A stretch of 64,000 nt of DNA, from NCBI GenBank assembly GCA_017519185.1, contig JAFWSX010000006.1, positions 160,084 to 224,083 on the forward strand. Reading direction: 5' to 3'. The position numbers were made by a program, and so were the translations under genes. The notes beneath the pieces are model-generated. The model did no database searches, was not told where the DNA came from, and saw only the letters and a program-made list of their open reading frames with translations. Shown here one piece after another: positions 42,562 through 51,339 of the stretch. Each line of letters opens with the position of its first letter. Position 1 is the first letter of the stretch. This DNA is from Bacteroidales bacterium (GTDB lineage: Bacteria > Bacteroidota > Bacteroidia > Bacteroidales > UBA932).

Positions 42562-44226
42562 ATGAAGAAACAAAGGATTTCACTGCTGATCTCTGTTTTC
42601 AGCCTTGCTTTTCTGATGTCAGCCTGCCAGGGTCTGGATATTGAAAAGGAACAGATTCCGGGCAAACAGACTTCTGACGCAGTTCCCGAGAGGACGACAA
42701 TCCATTATAGCCTTAAGGTAAGCACGGGTGCCACTAAAGTGTCATACGAAAATGGTATATATGAATTCAAGAGCGGCGATAAACTATATGTCGCAGGTCT
42801 TGGTGAACGCACGGATATAGAAGGTTATCTGCAGCAAAACGGAGAAGTGTGGTCAGGGGATCTTTCTTATCTGACCAGCAAAGGCGAGCCTGCTGACGAA
42901 ACTGAAATGGCAGTTACGCTCATCCATGCTGATAATGATAATACACAGTCATATGCTTCAGCTCTGGTCGGTACTGTCCCGGAAGGGAAAACACTGTTGC
43001 AGTATGCTGTCGAGAATTACAGCTTGTTCACCGCCCAAGTGTCATTCGCTACTGAATCAGCGACGCTGAAACAGCAGGCTTCATTCCTTGATGTCACCTT
43101 CAAATTTGATTTTGACGGGACCCATACAGTCCAGGCTGACCAGGCGATCGTGGATCTTACGACCACAAAGAGTACAGCGTCTGTAGAAGTGGACCTGGTC
43201 GCTGACGACAGCAACAGCGAAGACTACAACGTGCATTTTATGGCTGTGGTCCCCGGAGGACAAAGCACAGATCAGTTTGCACTTAAAGTCAGTGACCGAG
43301 ATGTGGCATTTGCAGCCAGCACGACTATGGTGCCTAATAAGAAGTACACGGTCAACAGAGAGGTGGCTTATCGCCCCCAGCTCGGCGACCCTTTCTGGAA
43401 TGACGGTACTTACGGCCGGCTTCGTCACACCGATCCCAGCACTGAAATTGTAGGAATTATAGTTTATGTCAACCATAACTATGAAGATACAGGCAAAGCT
43501 GCCATTGATGATGCCATTACTGAAAAAAGTTCAGGCTATGGCCACGCATTGGTGATGGCTCTTCACAACATAGCCATAGGTCAGCGTTGGTGCGAATCAT
43601 CAGAGACTCAGCAGTGCACCGGTGGGCTCATCTCGGACCCTGAAGGAATTCTCGACCCTGCCAATCTGAGCGGCTTCACTAATACCAACAGCATTGTCAC
43701 CTCATTGACTAAGGCTTCTGCAGCATCGAGAGCTCAGGGATATGCTGTGGCTCTTGCGCCTTCTGCTAATACAACCGGATGGTTCCTTCCTTCTATTGGC
43801 CAATGGGTGTATACCATCAGCAACGAGGGATTCGGCGGTGCAGACCCTGCTGAACAATGGATATGCAACGACGGGAAGAGGAATTGGCTGACCAAGGGCA
43901 ATTTGAACGATCTGATCCGCGTGATGGACAATGCCGGCAACGACGACAATCTTCTGATCAAGTCCCTGAATGACAGGCTTGAGGTTCTGTATAGTGATTT
44001 TGGCTGTGAATACGACAGTTTTGGTGATCCCGTTGGGGCCAATGTTTCCGACAATTACTGGACAAGTTCAGAGAGCAAGGATGGAAATACTATCAAAGCC
44101 TTCAGAATGAATCTGGGAACTGTGGAAGCAGGCTATGCCACTATCAAGACAAAGCCCGAATCAAAAACTTCAACCAATTTTTTCAATGGATACCAGGCTA
44201 AAGTTCGTCCGTTCCTGGCTTTCTAG
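42562..44226 (+). CDS. Fimbrillin-like surface lipoprotein
   Basis: 554 residues from the ATG at 42562, which has a good Shine-Dalgarno (AGGAGG) and opens a lipoprotein signal (MKKQRISLLISVFSLAFLMSAC). The in-frame start at 42460 overlaps the peptide gene and is rejected. The N-terminal part (about 50-270) follows the fimbrillin/Mfa-like pattern: Thr/Ser-rich strands, KVSYENGIYEFKSGDKLYVAG, an ASFLDVTFKF-type strand and ANKKYTVN-like end. The C-terminal half (about 275-554) has GTYGRL, GWFLPSIGQW and YWTSSE, as in FISUMP/DUF1566-like tip domains. It is probably a surface adhesin or pilus-tip component. Confidence 0.78.
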   Translation: MKKQRISLLISVFSLAFLMSACQGLDIEKEQIPGKQTSDAVPERTTIHYSLKVSTGATKVSYENGIYEFKSGDKLYVAGLGERTDIEGYLQQNGEVWSGDLSYLTSKGEPADETEMAVTLIHADNDNTQSYASALVGTVPEGKTLLQYAVENYSLFTAQVSFATESATLKQQASFLDVTFKFDFDGTHTVQADQAIVDLTTTKSTASVEVDLVADDSNSEDYNVHFMAVVPGGQSTDQFALKVSDRDVAFAASTTMVPNKKYTVNREVAYRPQLGDPFWNDGTYGRLRHTDPSTEIVGIIVYVNHNYEDTGKAAIDDAITEKSSGYGHALVMALHNIAIGQRWCESSETQQCTGGLISDPEGILDPANLSGFTNTNSIVTSLTKASAASRAQGYAVALAPSANTTGWFLPSIGQWVYTISNEGFGGADPAEQWICNDGKRNWLTKGNLNDLIRVMDNAGNDDNLLIKSLNDRLEVLYSDFGCEYDSFGDPVGANVSDNYWTSSESKDGNTIKAFRMNLGTVEAGYATIKTKPESKTSTNFFNGYQAKVRPFLAF

Positions 44227-44290
44227 ATTCAGAAATATTACGACATCATTGAGCCGATGAAGGGGGACGAGGTTACGGAAAGTTCCTGAA

Positions 44291-44719
44291 CTATACCTTT
44301 CCTGCTTTCTGAAGGGCATCATAAGTTTCCGAAAGCCACTCGTTATAGTGATCGTAGGGAGTCTGGGTCCACCAGTCCAGAAGTTTGTTCAAAGACACAT
44401 TGTCTTCTTCGATACTGGTGCACTTGTACTGTTCCGGATCGCGGTTGACCGTCACGATATGCTTATTGTCTTCTTTAAAGTCAATCCGGTAAATGCAGTG
44501 CCCTGTCCAGCTGCGGTGTGCCCAAAGGGTTGAACCTTCCGTATACCAGAACCACTTGTCCTCCATGGCTTGAGGAATATGTCCGAGACGGAGCGCACCC
44601 ATTTCCTTGTCGCTGAAAGTTCGCTTAAGCACGAATGTCTCGTGCTGCTCAGGCATAGGCTCAGTTTTCCAGTCATCCCGCCGGGCAATTCGTGCTTTGA
44701 CCCGATTGTCTTCTGCCAT
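44291..44719 (-). CDS. 142-residue protein of unknown function
   Basis: No signal peptide, so it is probably cytoplasmic. The central block EMGALRLGHIPQAMEDKWFWY, then LWAHRSWTGHCIYRIDF, is a pattern I have seen as a stand-alone or fused domain in many bacteria without an assigned role. The charged N-terminus and a C-terminal helix (DWWTQTPYDHYNEWLSET) surround it. A near-consensus box TAAATTCG lies at 44742-44749. Single gene between the fimbrillin-like gene and the tRNA; no function proposed. Confidence 0.75.
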   Translation of the reverse strand: MAEDNRVKARIARRDDWKTEPMPEQHETFVLKRTFSDKEMGALRLGHIPQAMEDKWFWYTEGSTLWAHRSWTGHCIYRIDFKEDNKHIVTVNRDPEQYKCTSIEEDNVSLNKLLDWWTQTPYDHYNEWLSETYDALQKAGKV

Positions 44720-44780
44720 ATATTTCCCGATTTATCTGTGCGAATTTACTGATTCTGCTCGAGAAAGGAAACAGAAACAG

Positions 44781-44807
44781 AAAAGCCAGCCTCAATGGCT
44801 GGCTTTT
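44781..44807 (-). terminator. Intrinsic terminator after the tRNA gene
   Basis: 11-bp stem AAAAGCCAGCC / GGCTGGCTTTT with a 5-base loop. It is placed just after the tRNA 3' end on the minus strand. Confidence 0.85.
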
Positions 44808-44811
44808 CTAG

Positions 44812-44884
<73 letters not shown>

Positions 44885-44895
44885 GTATTGGACTG

Positions 44896-44903
44896 CAAAT
44901 ATA
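44896..44903 (-). promoter_or_regulatory. -7 box TATATTTG for the tRNA gene
   Basis: Exact TAnnTTTG match on the minus strand, 11 bases before the mature tRNA 5' end. Confidence 0.65.
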
Positions 44904-45024
44904 CGGACTCTTTGGAAAAATACAAATTTATCTTCAAAACACCCCGTCGGCCAGCCCCCATCTGGTTTTTATTCGTGAATAATTGTTAAATTAGAAAATT
45001 AAAAAGCACTTCGATAACACCAAG

Positions 45025-46596
45025 ATGATGAAACTGCTGCAAACAACTCTGGTTACGGTGATTATCGTTGCCAGTCTGTCCTGCTTGCCAGGTTATTCAC
45101 AGACTGCACGGCTTGACTGGGGTGACCAGGGCAACGGTACTTACAAAAATCCTGTATTGAATGCTGATTATTCCGACCCGGATGTGATACGTGTCGGCAC
45201 CAGATACTATATGGTAGCCTCTGATTTCCATTTCATCGGTATGCAGATACTGGAGTCGGAAGACATGGTCAACTGGAAACTCGTCAGCCAGATTTACGAC
45301 CATTTCGAGGGAGAGAAGTGGGATCGCAATGAACGCTATGCCGGCGGGTCCTGGGCCCCTGCCATCCGCTATCACGATGGCAAGTTCTGGGTTTACTTCT
45401 GTACTCCTGACGAGGGTCTTTTTATGAGTACGGCAGAATCGGCATACGGTCCCTGGTCGGAATTGCACTGCGTCAAGGCAGTACCCAAGTGGGAGGATCC
45501 CTGTCCCTTCTGGGACGATGACGGAAAGGCATATCTCGGCCGCAGCCAGCACGGAGCAGGTCCGATCATAGTCCACAAAATGTCTCCCGATGGCAGGCAA
45601 CTGCTTGATGACGGGGTTACTGTCTATACCGGCCCCGTGGCAGAAGGAACCAAGTTTCTCAAGAAGGACGGCTGGTATTATCTGATTATACCGGAGGGGG
45701 GTGTCGAAGGAGGCTGGCAGACTGTTCTCAGATCGAAAAACATTTACGGCCCTTATGAGAAAAAAGTTGTGCTGGAGACTGGCTCAACAGATATCAACGG
45801 TCCGCATCAGGGCGCTTTGGTAGACACCCCGGACGGAGAATGGTGGTTTTTCCATTTCCAGCAGACCCAGCCGCTCGGCAGGGTAGTGCATCTGCAGCCC
45901 GCCCGTTGGGTAGACGGATGGCCTCTGATAGGTGTAGACATTGACGGCAACGGCATTGGCGAGCCTGTGAGGGTATGGACAAAACCCGACATCAAGGCCG
46001 GCAGCCACTCTTCACCGTTTCTGCCCCAGACCTCAGATGATTTCAGCGGTGCCGTGCTCTCCTTGCAGTGGCAGTTCAACCATAATCCAGTGAAGTCGGA
46101 AGTCAGTCTGACAGAGCGTCCGGGCTGGCTCACCATACATCCGATGCCGGCCCAGTATCTTGTCAAGGCAAGGAATATGATCACCCAGAAGCAGATGGGG
46201 TATGCAGGAACAGTGACCACGCTTGTCGACATTTCACAGCTTGCTGATGGAGACCGGGCAGGCCTGGCCTGCTTCGGCCATATATTCAATGGCATCGGTG
46301 TGGCAAGACAAGGCAGAGATAATTGGATATATGTGGAGAATAACGGACAGGCTGAAAATATCGCCAGGATAAAGGGGAAGAAGATATGGCTGCGTGCGGA
46401 GATGGACGCCGAGGCCAATTCCCATCAGCTTTACTACAGTACAGACGGGAAGAACTTCATACCCTGCAAGGACCCCTACGGGTTGATGTTCGGTTTCTGG
46501 AAGGGGGCCCGCATCGGCCTTTATTCTTATACGACAGCTCCGTCTTCTGACGGCAAGGCACAGTTCGATTTCTTTGATTATACTGTCACCAGATAA
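45025..46596 (+). CDS. GH43 family arabinofuranosidase/beta-xylosidase-type enzyme
   Basis: 523 residues with a signal peptide (MMKLLQTTLVTVIIVASLSC...YSQ; Cys20 gives a weak lipobox, and ATG 45028 is also possible). The five-bladed propeller has catalytic Asp51 in YSDPDVI, the transition-state Asp in WEDPCPFWDDDG and the acid Glu in PEGGVEGG. A C-terminal beta-sandwich (about 330-523) is of the type found in GH43 subfamily 12. It probably cleaves arabinofuranosyl or xylosyl side groups. It is followed 10 bases later by GH9 copy 2. Confidence 0.9.
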   Translation: MMKLLQTTLVTVIIVASLSCLPGYSQTARLDWGDQGNGTYKNPVLNADYSDPDVIRVGTRYYMVASDFHFIGMQILESEDMVNWKLVSQIYDHFEGEKWDRNERYAGGSWAPAIRYHDGKFWVYFCTPDEGLFMSTAESAYGPWSELHCVKAVPKWEDPCPFWDDDGKAYLGRSQHGAGPIIVHKMSPDGRQLLDDGVTVYTGPVAEGTKFLKKDGWYYLIIPEGGVEGGWQTVLRSKNIYGPYEKKVVLETGSTDINGPHQGALVDTPDGEWWFFHFQQTQPLGRVVHLQPARWVDGWPLIGVDIDGNGIGEPVRVWTKPDIKAGSHSSPFLPQTSDDFSGAVLSLQWQFNHNPVKSEVSLTERPGWLTIHPMPAQYLVKARNMITQKQMGYAGTVTTLVDISQLADGDRAGLACFGHIFNGIGVARQGRDNWIYVENNGQAENIARIKGKKIWLRAEMDAEANSHQLYYSTDGKNFIPCKDPYGLMFGFWKGARIGLYSYTTAPSSDGKAQFDFFDYTVTR

Positions 46597-46606
46597 AGTA
46601 ATTTCC

Positions 46607-49141
46607 ATGATTTGCAAGAGATTATCGCTTATTTTCGCCGCACTGCTGTGCACTGCGACTTTGGGAGCACAGGACTTCCACATCAATGCTTCCGGATATT
46701 TCAACAAAGACGGCGTAGACGTCATGGCATTCGATGACTTCTACCCGGAAGGACACCAGGGAGGCATCTCCGTTCTGATGAACGGCCACCGTGTGGCCAG
46801 CAACGGTGACATCCGCTTTGAGCCTACACCCGGCCAGTGGCAGCCTGTACCGAAGCAGATCAGCCGCAAGATAGACGGCGACCGCATAGTGACTACTCTC
46901 TGCTTTCCCGACTCCAGCCGCCATTTCACCGGATTCAACCCGATGATATATCCCGAGTATAACGTTACATACACCGTTACTCTCGAACCATATCAGAAGG
47001 GGTTTCTGGTTACCGTCGATCTCGACACCCCTGTACCTGCTGAGCTGGTCGGCCGTGCCGGTTTCAACATCGAGTTCTTTCCGGGAGACCTCTTCGGCAA
47101 GCCGTGGATTATGGATGACAAACAGGGAATCTACCCTCAGCAGCCGAACTCTCCGCTGCTGACACAAGAAAGCTATGTATACAAGAGCGTTGGCGACTAT
47201 CTGCCGAAGAACGCTCAGAAAGCTGACATCCAGCATCTCATCGGAGAAGGTTACAGCCCCTTTACGGCCGATGCTGTCATCGCAGAGCCTTATGCCGTCG
47301 GAAAGTCTTTCACATCACGGCCTGACGACCCGTATAGCCGCATTACGATAAAGAGCATGAACGAAGCCGACCTGAAACTCTATGACGGCCGTATGAACCA
47401 CAACAACGGCTGGTTCGTGCTGCGCTCTGACATCCCTGCCGGAGCCACCAAAAGCGCTGTAAGATGGTACATAGAGCCCAACGTGGTGGCAGGCTGGACC
47501 TACAAGCCCGTCGTCCAGACTTCCCAAGTAGGATATCTGCCCAACCAGAGCAAGGTGGCCATCATAGAGACTGACCGCCGCGACGCACCGCTTCCCGGTG
47601 CAACTCTGGTGCGCTATGACGCTGACGGAGAGCATTTCGTGAAGAACTATCCTGCAGAAAAGTGGAACGGCGACTTCCTCCGCTACGACTATTTCAAAGT
47701 TGACTTCAGCGACGTGCAGCAGGAAGGCCTGTATGCACTGCGCTACGGTGACAGCAGTTCACCAATCTTCCGTATAGCAGAAGACGTATATGACAGGGGA
47801 GTGTGGCAGCCCGTTATCGAATATTTCCTGCCTTACCAGATGTGCCATATGAGAATTATGGAGAAGTACAAGGTTTGGCACGACGCCTGCCATCTGGACG
47901 ACGCCTTGATGGCACCTGCCGGCAGCCACATCGACGGCTACGCACAACCTGAGGACACCAAGACGTCATTCAAGCCTCTTGAGCCTGTGCCCGGTGTGAA
48001 TGTCGGCGGCTGGCACGATGCCGGAGACGACGACGTGCGAGGAACGACGGGCAACGAATGCTACATTCTGACTATGGCCCTGGAGAACTTCCATCCCCAG
48101 ATAGATGCTACCGCCATAGACCAGAACAAACGCACCGTGGAAATCCACGAGCCTGACGGCAAGAACGACATCCAGCAGCAGATAGAGCACGGAATGCTCT
48201 ATGTCATCAACGGCTATCTGTCGATGGGCCGTTTCGCCCGCGGCACCATCACCAACACCCTTCGTCAGTATACCCTGCTAGGTGACCCGGCATCAGTGTC
48301 TGACGGCATATCCGGCAATGATGACGACCGATGGATATTCCCCGACACAGGCAACGGTGTCGGCGTGGCGACCAACATCGCGGCTTCAGCCCGTGCGTTG
48401 CGTGGCCTCAACGACACTCTCGCTGACCACTGCGTTGCCATTGCCAGGAAAATCTTCGACGAAGCTGCGGTTCCGGCTGGTTTCAGGGGCGGAGCAATGT
48501 CCAAGATGCAGCTGGCCACAGAACTTTACATAACGACAGGAGAACAGAAGTATTTCGACTTCATAGTGGACAACTGGGATGCGGTAGTTGCTTCAGCCCC
48601 CAACTGTGCCTGGTATATCGCCCGCGTTGAGAAGCAGATGGAAGGTCAGAAAAAATACAAGAAACAGTGCGATGCCTTCCGCTCAGCCCTTGTGAAATAC
48701 CGCGAACAGCTCGACCGCCAGAGTTCCGAGACTCCATACGGAGTGCCGTACCGTCCGAGCATATGGGGAGCGGGATGGGACATCCAGTCGTTTGGATACC
48801 GTCATTACTTCCTGGCCAAGGAATACCCCGACATCTTCGCTCCCGACCAGGTGTTCGACGCCCTCAACTTCATACTCGGCCGTCATCCCGGCATCAATCA
48901 GGCTGCATTTGCAGGTGGAGTAGGGGCTCAGTCAGTGACAGTGGGCTACGGATTCAACCGTGCGGACTGGACCTATGTGCCGGGCGGCACAGTGTCTGGA
49001 ACCGCCTTGATCCGTCCCGACTTCCCCGAACTGCTTAACTTCCCGTTCCTCTGGCAGCAGGTGGAATATGTGCTCGGCGGCGGATCGTCACACTATATGT
49101 TCCTTGTTCTTGCGTCAAAAGACCTTCTGGAGAACCGTTAA
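46607..49141 (+). CDS. GH9 endo-glucanase/xyloglucanase-type enzyme, copy 2
   Basis: 844 residues from the ATG at 46607, which opens a signal peptide (MICKRLSLIFAALLCTATLGAQ). An upstream in-frame ATG at 46574 lies inside GH43 and is rejected. Architecture equals copy 1: extra N-terminal region of about 280 residues, Ig-like domain (about 305-392), GH9 domain with DAGD at 471-474, GRHPG late motif and C-terminal Glu in QQVEY. The N-terminal regions of both copies align along their length (GYF...DGVDVM, GQW, TPVPAELVGRAGFNIEFFPG), so the whole gene was duplicated. It is co-transcribed with GH43. Confidence 0.88.
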   Translation: MICKRLSLIFAALLCTATLGAQDFHINASGYFNKDGVDVMAFDDFYPEGHQGGISVLMNGHRVASNGDIRFEPTPGQWQPVPKQISRKIDGDRIVTTLCFPDSSRHFTGFNPMIYPEYNVTYTVTLEPYQKGFLVTVDLDTPVPAELVGRAGFNIEFFPGDLFGKPWIMDDKQGIYPQQPNSPLLTQESYVYKSVGDYLPKNAQKADIQHLIGEGYSPFTADAVIAEPYAVGKSFTSRPDDPYSRITIKSMNEADLKLYDGRMNHNNGWFVLRSDIPAGATKSAVRWYIEPNVVAGWTYKPVVQTSQVGYLPNQSKVAIIETDRRDAPLPGATLVRYDADGEHFVKNYPAEKWNGDFLRYDYFKVDFSDVQQEGLYALRYGDSSSPIFRIAEDVYDRGVWQPVIEYFLPYQMCHMRIMEKYKVWHDACHLDDALMAPAGSHIDGYAQPEDTKTSFKPLEPVPGVNVGGWHDAGDDDVRGTTGNECYILTMALENFHPQIDATAIDQNKRTVEIHEPDGKNDIQQQIEHGMLYVINGYLSMGRFARGTITNTLRQYTLLGDPASVSDGISGNDDDRWIFPDTGNGVGVATNIAASARALRGLNDTLADHCVAIARKIFDEAAVPAGFRGGAMSKMQLATELYITTGEQKYFDFIVDNWDAVVASAPNCAWYIARVEKQMEGQKKYKKQCDAFRSALVKYREQLDRQSSETPYGVPYRPSIWGAGWDIQSFGYRHYFLAKEYPDIFAPDQVFDALNFILGRHPGINQAAFAGGVGAQSVTVGYGFNRADWTYVPGGTVSGTALIRPDFPELLNFPFLWQQVEYVLGGGSSHYMFLVLASKDLLENR

Positions 49142-49155
49142 TGTCGAATTATTGC

Positions 49156-49163
49156 TACCTTTG
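49156..49163 (+). promoter_or_regulatory. -7 box TACCTTTG for the Omp28/TlpA unit
   Basis: Exact TAnnTTTG match ending 26 bases before the ATG at 49190, directly after the GH9 stop codon. Confidence 0.6.
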
Positions 49164-49189
49164 GCCTTCGCATTTACAAAACCTGAAAG

Positions 49190-50824
49190 ATGAAAAGATT
49201 ATTCAATATTATATCAGCATTGAGCCTGGCTGCAGTTTTGATGCTCCAGGGTTGCGAGCCCCCTGTGCCCGCTTCAGTCTCGTTAAGTCCCGCTTCAGTA
49301 ACAATCCCTCAGAACGGAGGCTCAGCCTCAGTTGAGGTCAATGCCTCGGCGCAGTGGTCGTTGTCGAACAGTGCCTCCTGGCTGAAAACTGACGCCGTCG
49401 GCGGGACCGGTTCCCAGACTCTTGTGCTTACCGCCGAGGCCAACAACACTTATGAATCCCGCACTGCTACCATCAACTTCGTGTGCGGTGACAAGAATGC
49501 TTCGTTGACCGTCACCCAGCCTGGCCAGACACCCAAAGTGAGTGTAGATGTCAATATGATGACGGCCTTGCCCAAGGGCGGAACGTTAAAAATCAAGGCG
49601 ACTTGTCCTACCGGCGCAGTAACTGTGTCGGAGATGTCAGACTGGATTACGCTCGAGAGCACAAATGAAGATACTTTCTCATTTGCAGCCAAAGCCAACT
49701 ACACCGGAGAAGAGAGGGCCGGCAGCATAGTGTTCGCCTCTGCCGGTGCTGAAAGTGCAACAGTCCAGGTCCAGCAGAAAGGAATCGTTCCGGAGTTCAA
49801 AATCAGGCCTTCTGCCATAACTATCGGGAAAAACGGAGGAAATGTCAGAGTAATCGTCACAGCCAATATGGGATACCATACCGAAGGCGTCTCTGATTGG
49901 ATTGAAGAGAAGAGTTCACGTACTTTATCGGACAATACGTATGAACATATCTATGCCATAGAAGAGAACACGACCGGAGAGGCAAGGACAGGAGTAATCT
50001 CATTCTGCAACGAGATCGGTCTTTGTGTTCCTCTTGTTGTGGAACAAAGCGGCGATGATGACAGCGAGCAGTATTTCGCCCGCGAATTCCTCCACAAGTC
50101 TCTCTTTATGCGTTTCACTGCTACCTGGTGCGGATATTGTCCTATGATGGCAGCGGCTATCGCGTCTGCCAGGGAAGAACTGCCGGGCAAGATCGAGCAG
50201 GTATGCCTGCACGGAGGCGGGAGCGAACTGGAATTTGCACCGACTTCGTCGCTTATGAATCAATATGGAGTCGGCGGATTCCCTTCCGGCGTGGTTGATG
50301 GCAGGGCTTTTATCAACAACGCTTCAAAGATATCCAGCACTGCAGCAGCCATAGTGTCTGCAGTACAAGAGACTGAAAATACCTATCCGGTAGTGACAGG
50401 AGTAGCAATGTCCACCGAATTGTCAGGTGGTGTATTGTCAGCCCAGGTGAAAGTTTATGTCAAGGCTGCCGGCAAATACAAGATCACAGCGCTCATTCTC
50501 GAAGATGACATTGACAAAGCCCAGGCAGACTATAATGACGGAAATCACGATTCATATAACCATTCTGATGTGGCAAGAGTTGCCCTGACCGGCATCAAAG
50601 GTGACGCATTCACCATTGAGAAGGACGACACTGTAAAGGAATTCATTTACAGCAGTCCTGTCAACTCTGCTTTCAACCCTGAAAAATTGCGTGTGCTGGT
50701 CTACATCCAGCGTGAATTCGGTGACCAGCCTGTCATTGCTTCAGACAATTACGGAGGATACTATGTTGACAATGCCGCCTCAGTAAAGGCCGGCTCATCT
50801 CTCGACCTTCAATTTGCTAAATGA
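49190..50824 (+). CDS. BACON-Omp28 lipoprotein with a thioredoxin-like CxxC domain
   Basis: 544 residues with lipobox LQGC (Cys22). Three BACON-type Ig modules lie at about 28-113, 116-200 and 203-288 (NGGSASVEV, SASWLKT; the last has SDWIEEKSS). The C-terminal half is Omp28-like with ATWCGYCPMM (C314, C317), a cis-Pro-like GVGGFPSGVVDGR segment and a beta-sandwich (YKITALILEDDID). It is probably outer-membrane anchored, with thiol-disulfide exchange capacity. First gene of a four-gene unit; its stop overlaps the TlpA start by 4 bases. Confidence 0.88.
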   Translation: MKRLFNIISALSLAAVLMLQGCEPPVPASVSLSPASVTIPQNGGSASVEVNASAQWSLSNSASWLKTDAVGGTGSQTLVLTAEANNTYESRTATINFVCGDKNASLTVTQPGQTPKVSVDVNMMTALPKGGTLKIKATCPTGAVTVSEMSDWITLESTNEDTFSFAAKANYTGEERAGSIVFASAGAESATVQVQQKGIVPEFKIRPSAITIGKNGGNVRVIVTANMGYHTEGVSDWIEEKSSRTLSDNTYEHIYAIEENTTGEARTGVISFCNEIGLCVPLVVEQSGDDDSEQYFAREFLHKSLFMRFTATWCGYCPMMAAAIASAREELPGKIEQVCLHGGGSELEFAPTSSLMNQYGVGGFPSGVVDGRAFINNASKISSTAAAIVSAVQETENTYPVVTGVAMSTELSGGVLSAQVKVYVKAAGKYKITALILEDDIDKAQADYNDGNHDSYNHSDVARVALTGIKGDAFTIEKDDTVKEFIYSSPVNSAFNPEKLRVLVYIQREFGDQPVIASDNYGGYYVDNAASVKAGSSLDLQFAK

Positions 50825-51327
50825 TGAAGAGATTGCTGACGCTTGTCATTGCTTTGTGTGCGATAGGGGCTTCTGCCGAACTCAGAGGCCAGTCTCTGCC
50901 TAATGTCCGGGTGCAGGACGCTTCCGGCAAAGCCGTCGCTGTCCGTTCTCTTATGGACGGAAAGAAACCTCTGGTACTGACCTTCTGGTCTACAACCTGC
51001 AAGCCCTGCATGAAAGAGCTTGATGCCCTCACCGATGAATATACGGACTGGAATGAGGAAACGCCTTTCCTGCTTTATGCTGTTTCGACTGACGACACCC
51101 GCTCCCTTGCACGCGCCAAAGCGCTGCCAGCCGGAAAAGGATGGGATGCATTCCCGTTCCTGTTCGATGTGAACCAGGACTTGATGCGCGCCCTGAATAT
51201 TTCTTCAATGCCCCATCTGGTGATTTATACTCCTGACGGGAAGCTGCATTATTCGCACGTGGGTTATATGCCCGGAGATGAAGACACCCTTTTCGAAGAG
51301 GTGAAGAAGGCTGCATCCGGCCGATAA
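50821..51327 (+). CDS. TlpA-like thioredoxin-family protein
   Basis: 168 residues, exported by a signal peptide (MMKRLLTLVIALCAIGASA). Thioredoxin fold with redox motif CKPC (C60, C63) after VLTFWSTT, and cis-Pro in SSMPHLVIY. TlpA/ResA proteins reduce disulfides in the periplasm. It starts within the stop of the BACON-Omp28 gene (ATGATG; start 50821 or 50824), so translation is coupled. It likely exchanges electrons with the CxxC sites of the two Omp28 proteins encoded on either side. Confidence 0.9.
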   Translation: MMKRLLTLVIALCAIGASAELRGQSLPNVRVQDASGKAVAVRSLMDGKKPLVLTFWSTTCKPCMKELDALTDEYTDWNEETPFLLYAVSTDDTRSLARAKALPAGKGWDAFPFLFDVNQDLMRALNISSMPHLVIYTPDGKLHYSHVGYMPGDEDTLFEEVKKAASGR

Positions 51328-51339
51328 TCCTTCCTGAAA

